64,000 nt of DNA from Macrotis lagotis (Eukaryota > Chordata > Mammalia > Peramelemorphia > Peramelidae). Each line of letters opens with the position of its first letter. The stretch's first letter is position 1. The DNA is taken from assembly GCF_037893015.1 (NCBI RefSeq), contig NC_133658.1, positions 428,201,890-428,265,889 on the forward strand, given 5' to 3'. This document shows positions 11,346-22,509 of the stretch, one piece after another. A model generated the notes under the pieces. The model was given only the letters and a program-made list of their open reading frames with translations, was not told the DNA's origin and did not search any database. A program made the translations under genes and the position numbers.

Positions 11346-11600
11346 TAGAGGCAACTAGATGACTGGAACTAGAACGATGGACTTGGAATCAGGAAAATCT
11401 GGGTTCAAATCCAGTCTCAGATACTAACTAGTTGTACAATCCTGGGCAACTCACTCAGCCTTCCTTTATCTGTCTCAGTTTCTTCAACTCTAAAATGGGG
11501 ATCATAAATAGAACTTTCCTCATCAGACTTTGTGAGACTCAAATGACATAATATTTATAAAGACCAGTCACATAGTAAGCACTTAATAAATAATTGTTAC
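11346..11600 (+). mobile_element. CORE-SINE (MIR/MON1-like), sense
   Basis: tRNA-like head, GGGTTCAAATCCAGTCTCAG box, CTCAGTTTCTTCAACTC core, AAAATGGGGATCAT and an L2-like tail ending CACTTAATAAATAATTGTTA. Comparable copies lie at 14045-14285 and 57192-57435. Confidence 0.7.
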
Positions 11601-11789
11601 CCTTCCTCCCCAAGCCCATTCATATGTTGCCTCCTCCTATAAATGGAGCTCCTTGAGGACAGACATACATCTTAAAAGACACAGAGATGGGAACTGGAAT
11701 ATCATGTAAGAGGGCCAATTTGGATAGACAGAAGGGTAAGTGAATTAAGTCTTCAAAGGTAGATTGGAGTCAGCTTGTAAAAGGTTTTG

Positions 11790-12215
11790 TGGTTTGTTTG
11801 TCCTTCAATCCTGAAAGGATTGGGGCAGCTAGGTGGGGCAGTGGATAGAGCACTGGCCCTGGAATCAGGAGTACCTGAGTTCAAATCTGGCCTCAGACAC
11901 TTAATAATTATCTAGCTGTGTGGCCTTGGGCAAGCCACTTAACCCTATTGCCATGCTAAAATTAAAAAAAAAATTAAAGACTCCTGATAGGATCAATGAT
12001 ATCACAAAGGAGGTATTTTGACTTTTGAGTGAATTGGATTTGAGTAATCAGCCTCACTCTCTCTCCTCCACAGTTCAGTGGCTAGACAAAGATCAAGATC
12101 AATAGCAAAGGCACTTTGGTATTTCTAAATTAAGGCCTTTCCAAGGTCTCAGTTTGTCTGAGGGCACATTCAGTCAATGACTAAGAGTTAAGCAAGAATT
12201 TACCATCACCAAGAT
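11790..12215 (+). mobile_element. MAR-type SINE, split by a younger SINE
   Basis: The 5' part (TTTGTCCTTCAATCCTGAAA) lies before 11822. The rest resumes after 11978 with ATGATATCACA, GAATTGGATTTGAGT, CAGCCTCACTCTCTC and CTCAGTTTGTCTGAGG. The WSINE1-like copy in the middle is therefore younger. Confidence 0.65.
11822..11978 (+). mobile_element. WSINE1-like SINE, sense
   Basis: Full-length: GGGGCAGCTAGGTGGGGCAG head, TCAGGAGTACCTGAGTTC, GGGCAAGCCACTTAACCC and an A-rich tail. GAAAGGATTGG before it and AAGACTCCTGATAGGATC after are remains of the split MAR element. Confidence 0.85.
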
Positions 12216-12555
12216 ATCAGTAAGGGAGGGGAAAATTCTAAGAAATTTTGAACAAACAAAACAATTGCTATTTATGCTCATTCCAGCTATCAATACCTAA
12301 AAATGGGCCACAGAGACTTTTAGGTTGGGGCTCAAACATGTTTGAGAGTTAAATTTCAAGAAATCAAAAATGAAAATTGTGCAGGGCAAAAATTAAATTG
12401 ACTTGGCTTTGAAAAAAAGAAAGAAAAATTAAAATTTTTGAAAGAGGAGGAGGTGGAAAAGAAGGAGAAGGAAAAAAAGAAGGAAGAGGAGAAGAAAAAA
12501 GACCTCTCTGAGTAGTTACCTCAAGCAGAATCCTTTTGTTGTTTTCCTTCTTAAA
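12216..12555. other. No gene; purine-rich tract
   Basis: AT-rich, with a strongly purine-biased GA/GGA run at about 12405-12500. No coding signal. Confidence 0.5.
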
Positions 12556-12559
12556 AGAA

Positions 12560-12670
12560 GGAAGACTTGCCCCTATCTGAACTGAATTTGAGTGAATCAG
12601 AGCTGAGCAAAGTCATCAACCTCCCTTTCTCCTCCAAATTCATCAGGTAAAAGGTTTTAAGTGCAGAGGA
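12560..12670 (+). mobile_element. MAR-type SINE fragment
   Basis: GAATTTGAGTGAATCAGAGC, AAAGTCATCAACCTCCC and CTCCTCCAAATTCATCA match the head-to-middle part of the MAR copies. Confidence 0.5.
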
Positions 12671-12819
12671 ATACATTGAAGTTTCTAAAGCTGGGGAGTG
12701 AAATTGTTATATTTGTGCTTCAGGAATATCATTTTCACAGCCGAGTGGAAAATGAATTGAAGAGGGAAAGAGACTTAAGTCAAGCTTCTCCTATTAAGAA
12801 GTAATTAAGAGTGGTACAG

Positions 12820-13140
12820 GTGAGAGGTAATAAGGATCTGAATAAACCAATGATAATATGAATGGAGAGAAGAGGATAGAGGGTAGAAAAAACACAATTT
12901 GGCAACTGAGAGAGGATATGTGTTATAAGGGAAAGTGAAGATTTGAGGATGACTCCAAGATCACATTATTCTTTTTTGACAGTAAAGAGACATTCCTACA
13001 GAAGTAGGTTTGAAAAAACAATGAGTTCTGCTTTGGATATGTTGATTTTGAGATGCCTGTAGAATATTCAGTTCAAAATGTCTATTAAACAATTGGCCGT
13101 GTATGATATAGAGCTTAAAAGAGTAAAAATTAATGCCCAC
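12820..13140 (-). mobile_element. L2 LINE fragment, antisense
   Basis: Plus-strand phrases TTTGGCAACTGAGAG, GAGGATGACTCCAAGATC, GTTGATTTTGAGATGCCTGT and ATTCAGTTCAAAATGTC run in the same order as in the long antisense L2 at 60741-62110. This part corresponds to the RT region. Confidence 0.6.
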
Positions 13141-13810
13141 TAGTAGTAATATATCTTGCCCATAAAGGAAGGTTGTGATTGACAGAAAATGATTAATGTA
13201 ATGACAGAAATTGTTAATAGCAAATGTAATATGAACTGCTACTCCCTTATATGATCCTTATAATGTTGGAATTTCAGTAACAACTTTACATTCCTAGTTT
13301 TACGATATGTATTCTTGATTAGGTCTCTCTAGGTCTCCCATCCAGGATTTTGCCTTGTAGGGGGAGTTCAGCTCAAGTTGGATCTCAGCTTCTAATATCC
13401 TTGTCACCTTCCATTGGGATTCATGGTATGAAGGGCAAATCAGACAGAATAAAGTAGCTTTCCTTGCCTGAATTGCCAAGGGCCCCTGAAGTCTCAGGAC
13501 CAGGCCTCAATATCTCATACTGCCCTCCCCCTTTCCTCCTAAAAATATAAGAAGCTTTTGAATGGGCCTTTGGTTGAGAAATCCACTGGATATCCTTTAG
13601 GGTATCCTGTTATCTCAAGTAAGGTTGTTTTATTCTTCAACTCCTGGCTTTAATTTCACTTGACAGGATGGAGGTTTATTCTCACTCTCACCTAGAAGTG
13701 ATAAAAGAATAATGATAATAATAAGAAAAATACCTAGCATTTATAGAGCTGTGTTGATTCCAACCCTCAAATCTTTGAATATTTGTCCTTGCTCTATCTT
13801 TGCTTCCATC
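13141..13810. other. No gene recognised
   Basis: AT-rich DNA with a small ATAATGATAATAATAA patch near 13709. Nothing coding is visible. Confidence 0.5.
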
Positions 13811-13825
13811 ATAATGACCTTGAAT

Positions 13826-13864
<39 letters not shown>

Positions 13865-13866
13865 GT
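13826..13866. repeat. (TG)n microsatellite
   Basis: About 14 TG units followed by ATGTATGTG. Confidence 0.9.
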
Positions 13867-14044
13867 ATTACCCTTTAGCAGAATGTAAATGCCTTTAGAG
13901 TAAGTATTGTGTAATTTTAAATATTTGTTTTCTTATTACTTATCTTGGAGTGCTGCACATTGTAGTGTTTAATAAATGTTTGTTGATTTCTACATCTGTA
14001 CACAATTTGGAGCTTTATTACTTCTTGTTCACAATCTAGGTGAT

Positions 14045-14285
14045 GTGGGAAGCAGCAAGGTGGTATAATGGGTAGAAGCTGAACTTGGAATAAAGATGAC
14101 CTGCCTTAGACCCTTTTGAGTTGTGTCACCAGGACAAGTCATTTAACCTCTGTCACACTCAGTTTCCTCACCTGTAAAATGGGGATGATCTTATGGGTAG
14201 TTGGGAAGATCAAGTGAAATATTTATAAAGCACTTTGCAAGTCTTAAAAAGTTATATAAAGGCTAGTTACTATTGTTATTACCTT
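14045..14285 (+). mobile_element. CORE-SINE (MIR/MON1-like), sense
   Basis: AGCAAGGTGGTATAATGGG head, GACAAGTCATTTAACCTC, CTCAGTTTCCTCACCTG, AAAATGGGGATGATC, AAAGCACTTTGCAAGTC and an ATTGTTATTA tail. Near full length. Confidence 0.75.
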
Positions 14286-15235
14286 TTCTGCCTCTATAAG
14301 ATTTGATACCTTTCTTTCTGGGCCAGATGTTACTAAATTTACTTTGAGTAGACTAAGCAAAGCTTCTCTGCAGAAGGCTGGGTTGTGTGGGTGTTAGGGT
14401 TGCTATCCAAACATAGATGTCAACTTTCAGGGCTCTCCCTTCCTAGTCAATGCTTTCTTTTGGCAGTCTGCAGCCTGGGTAACCCAGAGGTGCCTTTTCA
14501 CCACTCAACACCTATATGTGTGTGGAGAAGAGCAGTTCTTTTCCTAATATATTGCATGAAAGTGTTTGCCTAAGTGAATTTATATAAATAGGCAGTGCTA
14601 AGAATTTGAATTCTGTATTTTCTTTTCTTTTTTTTTTTTTAACCAGAGTCCTTAGATGTCTTTCCAATCAGACATGCTGCCCAACAACTGCAGACTTTAG
14701 TAGAAAGAGCCAGGAATAGTCAAGAGTCCTGGGTGCTGTTCTTCATTCTTCTATTTAAAGTACACAAAACTCAAGTGGGTGAAATGTCCACATTTGTATT
14801 GTGTAACTCTACATATAACAGCTCTTAACATTTTTACATTCTTAGAGGCTAAGGCACATTTTAGCAATTTTAAGGACCCTCCAAATCAATGGTCTATAAC
14901 TCTGTGATTCAAAGGCCTTGTCTTTCTCTGAGATTCTTTATTCCATGGTTTCTAAGGTCCCTTTTAGTTCTCTGACATCCTATGATTTTCTAATCCCATA
15001 AGTTTGCTTTGGTAAATAATGCATCAAACAAATACATTTATTAAACCAGGTACTGTACTAAGTGCCTCTGCCTTCTTCAGACCTCTTTCTTAACCCCCCT
15101 CCTAAAACTTTACTCTCAGATCTTCTTCATACTTTCAGATGTCAATGACTATTGATTTAAAGTCTGGTTAAAGTAAGTAAGATCAGAATCTTAAGGCTGG
15201 TAGATGAAACAATGTAGAGTTTTATCCTTTAGAAG
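14286..15235. other. No gene recognised
   Basis: AT-rich sequence with a short T-run at 14628-14640. No open frame resembles a known protein. Confidence 0.5.
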
Positions 15236-16370
15236 GCATAAGAGGTGGTTGATTGGTTGACTGTTGTCTGTTCTTGAAGAGGATCAAAATGACATCACTA
15301 TGTTGAGTCAAATTACAGTGTGTCCCACTGGGGCTGATCAGATTAATATGAGCTCAGATGTCTACCACAGGTAAGGCATAAAAAGTCCATATGAACAAGA
15401 TTCTCTAAATTTATATATTTAGTATTTCTTTTTAGCTACTTTATTTCTGCTTATAGCACAAAACACCTTTTCTGATGAGGGTACACAATACCAGAAGGTT
15501 CTGTGTCTGTATCTTCCATTTTGCACAATCAAATCCAAAGTTTATAAGAGACCTTGAGAAAATCTTTGTAAGACTTTTCTGAGCACCATGTGAGCACTTG
15601 CCCTGTGTGAATTCTACATAAAAAAGTCTTTTTTTTTTTGCAAGAGTACATTTGGCATTCAAACAATGAAGCCAGACCATCAGAGTTGTCATCTGTGGTA
15701 GAATTTGAATGTCTGGTTGCTTAGTTCAAGAAAGAACCTCAGTATCTAGTATTTTATACAGTCAGGTGATCTTCAAAGTCTTCCTAAGACAATTTAAATG
15801 GAAGCAATTCAGTTTCCTAGCATGATGCTGGTGGACTGTCTAAGTTTATCAGGCATATAAAAATGACCTTCAGGTTGGTCAAATACCTCTTTTCTTCACT
15901 CTTTCCTTTGAAGTCTATCAAACACTGAGCTAGCTGTGGCAATGTATGTGTCAACTTCAATATTAATGTGTGCATCCCTGAAAAACATACTGCCTAGTTA
16001 AGTGGACAACCACAGTATTCAAAATTTTTCCATTTGCTGAAACCAGTGGGTCCACCATACGGTGCTAGCTGGTAGAGCACCTGTGTTTCTTAGTTTTAAC
16101 TCTTAAGCCAAAATTAGGAGAAGTAGCAGAGAATCTCAATTTCACAGATTGCCTTGAGAGCACAATCATCTGCAAACAGAAGATCATGCACCAAGAGTCC
16201 CTCCACTTTGGTCTTGTTTTGTAACCTTTTCAAGTTGAGGAATTGACTAGTGAAACAAGTTTGTGTGCTTGCTTCCAAAGCATGATAGTTTCATCCATGT
16301 TGTCAGATACCTTCAATGAAGACAAATTCAGTATCAAAATAAGCTTAACAGACTGAAAGTAAACCCTATA
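15236..16370 (-). mobile_element. RTE-clade LINE 3' fragment, antisense
   Basis: 15236-15390 is the inverted match to the RTE tail at about 10530-10670 (the GTTGACTG, GAGGATCAAAATGACATCA and GGGGCTGATCAGA segments). 15770-16320 is the inverted RTE C-terminal coding remnant, including ATCTTCAAAGTCTTCCTAAG, CAATTTAAATGGAAGC and AACCTTTTCAAGTTGAGG, which matches 9365-10170 of the sense copy. Heavily decayed. Confidence 0.75.
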
Positions 16371-16402
16371 AGAAGTAAAATATGATGAAGGAAGCAATTT
16401 TA

Positions 16403-16800
16403 TTATGGAATCATAGAATATTGAAGCTGAATGTGACCTTCCAGAGAAGTGGATTTCCCAAGGTCACTGATCTAATTAGTGGTTTTCTGGCTCCTAACCC
16501 CTCCCCTTAAGGTTCTATGCTTTTCCATGATATTAAGAATAATTTCGATATGGCATAGCAGAGAGATCGCTAGAGTCAAAGTTAGTAGACTTGGGTTTGA
16601 ATGCTGGTTTCAATATTATCTCCCTGCCAGGGTTTACTTTGTAAATCTTAAACTATAGAGACTTCTTATTCATCTTTGTATGCACCATAGAGTCTTTCAC
16701 AGGACTTCAAAACAACAATCATTTATTAAATGCCTACTAAATGTCAGGCATCATGCCAAGTGCCACACTAGGCTCACACATAGTAGATGCTCATTGAATG
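16403..16800. mobile_element. Ancient SINE and L2-tail fragments
   Basis: 16403-16540 has GGAATCATAGAATATTGAAGC followed by TTCCCAAGGTCACTGA, an old SINE-like arrangement. 16555-16640 looks like a MIR fragment. 16705-16770 (CATTTATTAAATGCCTACTA and CAGGCATCATGCCAAG) is an inverted L2 tail. All short and diverged. Confidence 0.45.
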
Positions 16801-17044
16801 AATAAAACCAAAGCTGCACCCATGAGACCAGTCAAGTTCATAGTTTGAGGAAGTCTTAGGAGGAGAGAAGAACCTATAAAGACATTGGTCAACTATGATA
16901 GTAGGGATTCCAAAAACTGTCATAATCACATGATATAAAAGACCTCTAGTATGAAAATTTATTATTTACCTCCCTATTCCACAGATTCTACTAAAGAAAG
17001 TATCTTTATTGCTGTGCTATGCATTTTTTAGGGGATTGAGGTCA

Positions 17045-17350
17045 GGATTTGTGATTTCAATCAATCAATCAATAAACATTTATTAAGTGATTACCATGAT
17101 CAAGAAGCATACTAATTACTAGGAAAACAGAGGCAAAAGGCAGATCCTGCCCACAAGAAGTTTACAATCTAATGGGGGGCATTGGATGAAAAACAGTATG
17201 CAGACAGCAAGCTATATACAAGCACTAGGATTAAAAAGGGCTAGGGAAGGCTTCCTAAAGAAGGAAAGGTTTTATTTGGGACTTAAAAAGAAGCCAGAGA
17301 AGTCAGTAGGCTGATATAGTGAACTTCAGGTGAGGAAATTCCACCAATGC
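17045..17350 (-). mobile_element. L2 LINE 3' end, antisense
   Basis: Begins with the typical inverted L2 terminus (TCAATCAATCAATAAACATT, then TATTAAGTGATTACC), followed by AAGTTTACAATCTAATGGGG, GGAAGGCTTCCTAAAG and GGGACTTAAAAAGAAGCCAG. This order matches 60741-61020. Confidence 0.75.
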
Positions 17351-17442
17351 TGGACAGCAATTGTTTTGCAATTTATATTCTTAGATTTTTGTCCGGGAAT
17401 ACTCTAAGCAAAAGACAGCAACTTTAAAAGAACACATGATCT

Positions 17443-18231
17443 GCTCTTTGATCCAGTAATACCACTATTAGGTCTGTATCCTAAAGAGATCACATAAAAG
17501 GGTAAAAAACCCACATGTACAAAAATATTTATAGCAGCTCTTTTCATAGAGGCAAAGAGCTGAAAATTGAAGGGATGCCCATCAACTAGGGAATGACTGA
17601 ACAAATTGTGGTATATAAATATGATAGGACACTATTGTTCTATAAGAAATCATGATTGGGGCACCAGGAGGATGTGAGTTCAAATCTGATCTCAGACACT
17701 TGTTATTTATTGACTGTGTAACCTTGGGCAAGTCACTTAACCCCATTCTCCACATTAACCAAAAAAACAAAAAAAAAAGAAATCATGAGGGGCAGGATTT
17801 CATAATAACCTGGAAAGACTTGCATGAACTGATACTGAACAGAACCAGAAGAACATTGTACATTAGGTGATGATCAACTTGGTTGTAATTGTTCATTTCA
17901 GCAATTCAATAATCAAAGACAATTCTAAAAGACTTGTGATGGAAAATACCATCCGTATCCAGAGAAGGAACTATGGAGTTTAAATGCAGACAAAAGCTTA
18001 CTATCTTCAATTTTTAAAAGTTATCTTATATATTTTATTTTTTTCTGTTTTGATTTGATTCTCCTTTTACAAAATGATTAATATGAATTTATGATTAACA
18101 TTATACTATATATAACTTTCAGGGGGAAGGGAAGGAAGGAGGGAGAAAAATGTGAAACTCAAAACCTTGCAAAAAATTATTGTTGAAAATTATCTTTGCA
18201 TATAGTTGGAAAAATAAAATATTTTTTAAAG
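17443..18231 (+). mobile_element. 5'-truncated L1, 3' end, with 15-bp TSD
   Basis: Starts within the ORF2 3' end (ATCCAGTAATACCACTATTAG, a PSNTTIRSVS-like stretch in translation) and ends in the L1 tail (GTGAAACTCAAAACCTTGC, ATAAAATATTTTTT). The flanking duplication AAGAACACATGATCT at 17428-17442 and 18232-18246 is perfect, so the insertion boundaries are secure. A partial SINE lies inside at 17655-17777. Confidence 0.95.
17655..17777 (+). mobile_element. WSINE-like SINE, 5'-truncated
   Basis: Contains GAGTTCAAATCTGATCTCAG, GTAACCTTGGGCAAGTCACT and an A-rich tail but lacks the tRNA-like head. AGAAATCATGA flanks it on both sides (17644-17654 and 17778-17788), indicating insertion into the L1. 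Confidence 0.8.
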
Positions 18232-18246
18232 AAGAACACATGATCT

Positions 18247-19385
18247 CTTCTTTTAAACCAAACCCACTGACCATAAATGTTTCACAGAGACAATTTAAAG
18301 ATCTTAGAACTCTCAGAAGAATGTAATAAATCAAAAACCCATGTGCCACAATGCAGGAAATATCATAAAAAAAATTCCCAGAACATCTGAATTCAGAAGC
18401 AAAAACCTCAGTAGAAAGAATATAGATTGTCTTCAGAAACACACCCCACCCATAAACCTATACTTCAAACATTAAAAAAACAGTTGTTAAATTCCACAAT
18501 TGCAATGACAAGTGGCTAAGAGGAAAGACCTTCAAATATAAAGGAAAGTAAATTTGAATAATACAAGATCATTATACACTAAGTAAAAATTTCAAAAGAG
18601 AAAAATGGAGAATATTCTTATTGTAACCCTAAGAACTCAAAGTGGTATGCCCTGCAACCCTGGGTCTATTCAACAACAACAAAAGAGACACTTGAGATAC
18701 TCCTGCAAAAAACAAAGATGGACATGAACAAAATATATTTGACTTGATAACCCTCAAAATGGCAGTAACACAAGAAAGGTAAATAAGTACAATTACCAAG
18801 GAAAATCTATTTTTTAAAGAAAAAAAGACTGACATTTAGGATAAAAACAAACAAACCAAAAATTTTAACTACATAAGATGTAAGTTGAATTTAAATAAGT
18901 AGATGTGAAAGTGGAGCAAAGTATTTTCTGAAACAAAATTACAGAAGGGGAGGATGTATAAAGGGAGAGGGAAAACAAAGAGAGGAAGGGACAATGTGTC
19001 CTTATAAAGTCCATGGGTGAACAGTGAAGGGATGATGACTTCTAACATTCCTCAAATAGAAGAGTTTGCAAGAGAATAAGAGAGATAACAGAAGATGGGA
19101 CTTGAAACAAATGAAATGAGGGAACATTTCAAGCCATCAGAGTATTCCCCTGAAAAATGCTCCTTTAGGAAAATAATTGTATGTCTGTGATGAGAAATAG
19201 AGAACTCATGATCAGTTAATAATCTGGGAGGATTTGGTACAGTGGGGAATGTCTTTCTCTGAAGAACATTCTCCTCAGGAGGAAGACTATGTGAGCTTTT
19301 AGTGTAAACCTGCACCCAGAAAAGTGGGAGAGGGATGAACCCAAAGACAAGATGGAATAGTAGGAAGGCAGAGAGAAGAGGAAGG
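18247..19385. other. No gene recognised
   Basis: AT-rich DNA. Several minus-strand open frames of 60-115 codons occur but look like chance frames in purine-rich sequence. No splice-flanked exon is visible. Confidence 0.5.
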
Positions 19386-19770
19386 TTAATAAGCACTTAT
19401 ATAGCACCTATTAGTCGGGCATGTTTTGCAAATATCTTACTTAAACCTCATAATAGTAAGAGAGTAAGAGACAGGTGCTATTATTATCCTCATTTAACAA
19501 GAAGAAACTGAGGTAAAGAGATTAAACAACTTGCCCAGAGTCACCCAGCTCATGATGACTAAAGCTAGCATTTCTAATGATATGCCAGGCATTGTGCTAA
19601 ACACTTTACAATTATCTTATTTAATCTTCACAACAACCCTGAATGGCAGACCCATTTTATGCATGAGGAAACTGAGGAACATAGAAGTTCTCAGGGTCAC
19701 ACAAGTGGATTTGAACTCAGGTCTTCTTGACTGCAAGTCCAGTGCTCTATCTACTGAGTCACCTCCTGCT
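19386..19770 (-). mobile_element. Two CORE-SINE (MIR/MON1-like) copies, antisense
   Basis: 19386-19552 and 19560-19770 each read, on the plus strand, from an inverted tail (CACTTATATAGCACC; CAGGCATTGTGCTAAACACT) through CATTTAACAAGAAGAAACTG or TGCATGAGGAAACTG to the tRNA-like side (GAACTCAGGTCTTCTTGACT, CTCTATCTACTGAG). They are two adjacent copies, the first lacking its tRNA-like half. Confidence 0.7.
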
Positions 19771-20159
19771 ATAGGGGTAAGAACTAAGTCAAACTCCTAA
19801 CTCAATCTCCTGGAAGCGCTTAAAAGGGACTTTGAAAATCAAATAAGAGAGGTGGAAGAAAAATTGAGAAAAGAATGAGAACAATACAAGAAAATAATGA
19901 AAAAAGTCAATAATTTGATAAAGGAAGTAGAAAAAACAGGAAAATATATACAAAAATATACTGAAGAAAACAATACCCTAAAAATTGTCCAAATGGAAAC
20001 GAAGATTTTTTAAAAGTTAATTGAAAAAAATTCCTTTAAAATTGGATTTGGACAAGTGAAAATTAATAACTCCATGAGATATCAAGAATCAATCAAACAA
20101 AATCAAAAGAATGAAAAATAATTGACCTGGAAAAGAGATTGAGAACAGATAATTTTGTT

Positions 20160-20318
20160 TTTGTTTTAATTTTAGGTTTTTGCAAGGCAAATGGGGTTAA
20201 GTGGCTCACCCAAGGCCACACAGCTAGGTAATTATTAAGTGTCTGAGGTCGAATTTGAACTCAGGTACTCCTGACTCCAGGGCTGGTACTCTATCAACTG
20301 CAACACCTAGCTGCCCCT
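20160..20318 (-). mobile_element. WSINE1-like SINE, antisense
   Basis: From TTAGGTTTTTGCAAGG and AAATGGGGTTAAGTGG through TGAACTCAGGTACTCCTGAC to GCAACACCTAGCTGCCCC. Inserted in the old L1 ORF1: GAGAACAGATAATTT before it and GGGAAAAGATAATTTAAG after it belong to ORF1. Confidence 0.85.
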
Positions 20319-21033
20319 GGGAAAAGATAATTTAAGAATTATTGGACTACTTGAAAGCAATGCTCTAAAAAAAATCATATTTCAAGAAATTATCAAAGTA
20401 AACTACCCTGAACCAGATAGTAAAATAGACATTGAAGGAATCCACCAATCAGTTCCTAAAAAGGAGATCCTAAAAGGAAAAGTCATAGGAACATTATAAC
20501 CAAATTCCAGAACTTCCAGGTCAAGGAGAATGTATTGGAAGCAGTCAGAAAGCATCAATTCAAATGTTGTTGAGCCACAGTAAGAACTACACAGGAGTAG
20601 CTTCTACATTGAAGGATCAGAGGGCATGCAATATGATATACTAGAAGGCAAAGAAGTTAGGACTATATTCAAGAATCACTTACCCAGCAAAACTAAGCAT
20701 AATCCTTCAGGGGGTTAAAAAAAAGGGTCATTCAATGAAATAGAGGACTTTCAAGTTTTCCTGTTGAAAAGACCATATTGCCCCCCCCCCCCAAAGCATC
20801 AAGGATGAGAAAGAATTACACTGAGGAAAAGAGTGATAAATAAGGTACATTATCTCACATGAATAGGTGCAGAAGACCCAATACAGTGGAGGGAAGGATT
20901 GGGGGTGGGGAACAGTGGATATCACTTGAACCTTACTCTCAAAGAAAGAATAACAAAAGAATCATTTGGGTATAGAAATCTATTTTACCCTGTAGGGAAG
21001 TAGGAGGGGAGGGGGTTAAGAAAAGGAGGAGGT

Positions 21034-21206
21034 AGCACCTAGGTGGCACATTAGATAGAGTAGAAGTCAGAAGGATTTGAGTTCACATTAGATCTCATAC
21101 TCATTAGCTGAATGAACCTGGACAATTCACTTAATCCCATTTGGAAGGAAGGAAGGAAGGAAGGAAGGAAGGAAGGAAGGAAGGAAGGAAGGAAGGAAGG
21201 AAGGAA
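21034..21206 (+). mobile_element. Old SINE with (GGAA)n tail
   Basis: CACCTAGGTGGCACATTAGA head, GGATTTGAGTTCACATTAG and CAATTCACTTAATCCCATTT, then about 16 GGAA units (21143-21206). The tetranucleotide expansion grew from the SINE tail. Confidence 0.8.
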
Positions 21207-21608
21207 AACTTTAAAAAACTAAAAAAAGAAAGGACTGACAGAAGGGAAGGCAGATTGAGGGGAGGACTTTTCAGAAGCAAAACACTGAGAAGTGGACAGG
21301 AAGAAAAATAGGATGGATAGAAGTACACAGTAATCATAACTTAAGTGTGAATGGAATGAACTAATCCAAAACACAGAAGTAGAAAATAGAGTGGACTAAA
21401 ACTCATAGTACTATAATAAATTATTTATAAGAAATACACTTGAAGTGAAGAGACACACAACAGAGTAAAGGTAAGGGGATGGGCAGAGAATCTATTATGC
21501 TTCAGCTGAAGCAAAAAAAAGCAGGGATAACAATCTTGATCTCAGACAAAACAAAAATAGATCTAATTACAAGAAATAAGGAAGGAAACTACATCTTGCT
21601 AAAAGATA

Positions 21609-22509
21609 TGCAATTTACAGATGAGGAAATCAAAGCTATTCATAGTCAATTGGAAAATTACTCTAAATTATTATTGATTAGATGAATGCAAATTAAAGCT
21701 CTCTGAGGTACCACCTCAGATTAGTCAATATGACCAGAAAGGATAATGATCAGTGTTGGAAGGGATGTGGGAAATCTGGGATACTAAGGCATTGTTAGTG
21801 GAGCTGTGAACTGATCCAACCTTTCTGGAGAGCAATTTGGAATTATGCCCAAAGAGCAATAAAAATATGCATACCCTTTTATCCAGCAATACCACTACTG
21901 GGTCTGTACCCTGAAGAGATCAAGAAAAAGGGTAAAAACATCACTTGTGGAGTGCTAGGTGGTGCAGTGCATAGAGCACCAGCCCTGAAGTCAGGAGTAT
22001 CTGAGTTCACATGCAGCCTCAGACACTTAATAACTACCTAGCTGTGTGGCCTTGGGCAAGCCAATTAACTCCATTTGCCTTGCAAAAATCTAACGCCCCC
22101 AACACCCCCCCCAAAAAAAAAACATCACTTGTACAAAGATATTCATAGTAGCCCTTGTTGTCATAGTAAAGAATTGGAAATAGAGTGAATATCCATCAAT
22201 TGGGGAATAGCTGAACAGATTGTAGTATATGTATCTGATGGAACACTAAAAAGTTGTCTTATGTACTACATAATTTTGCTATCTCTGATATTTTATTTTT
22301 TCCCTCAAGGATATAATTTTTCTCTCAACACATTCAATTTTTATCAATGTATAGCATGGAAACAATGTAAAGATTATCAGATTGCCTTCTGTGGGGAGTT
22401 TGGGGAGGGAAGGGAGGGTGGGGGGAAATTTTAAAACTTAAAACTTTACAAAAAATGATAGGTAGAAACTACTATTGTATATAATTGGGAAACAAATAAA
22501 AATAAAGAT
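21609..22509 (+). mobile_element. Younger L1 3'-end fragment nested in older L1
   Basis: Contains the ORF2 3' end (TCTGAGGTACCACCTCAG, GGAGAGCAATTTGGAATTAT, CAGCAATACCACTACTGGG) and an L1 3' UTR with poly(A) (ATAATTGGGAAACAAATAAA). AAAGATAT on both sides (about 21601-21608 and 22505-22512) is the likely target duplication. The older L1's endonuclease sequence continues across it. It carries its own SINE at 21949-22117. Confidence 0.85.
21949..22117 (+). mobile_element. WSINE1-like SINE with 15-bp TSD
   Basis: The duplication AAAAACATCACTTGT at 21934-21948 and 22118-22132 is exact. The SINE is near full length, with a C-rich interruption in its tail. It is the third nested layer: SINE in L1 tail in older L1. 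Confidence 0.95.
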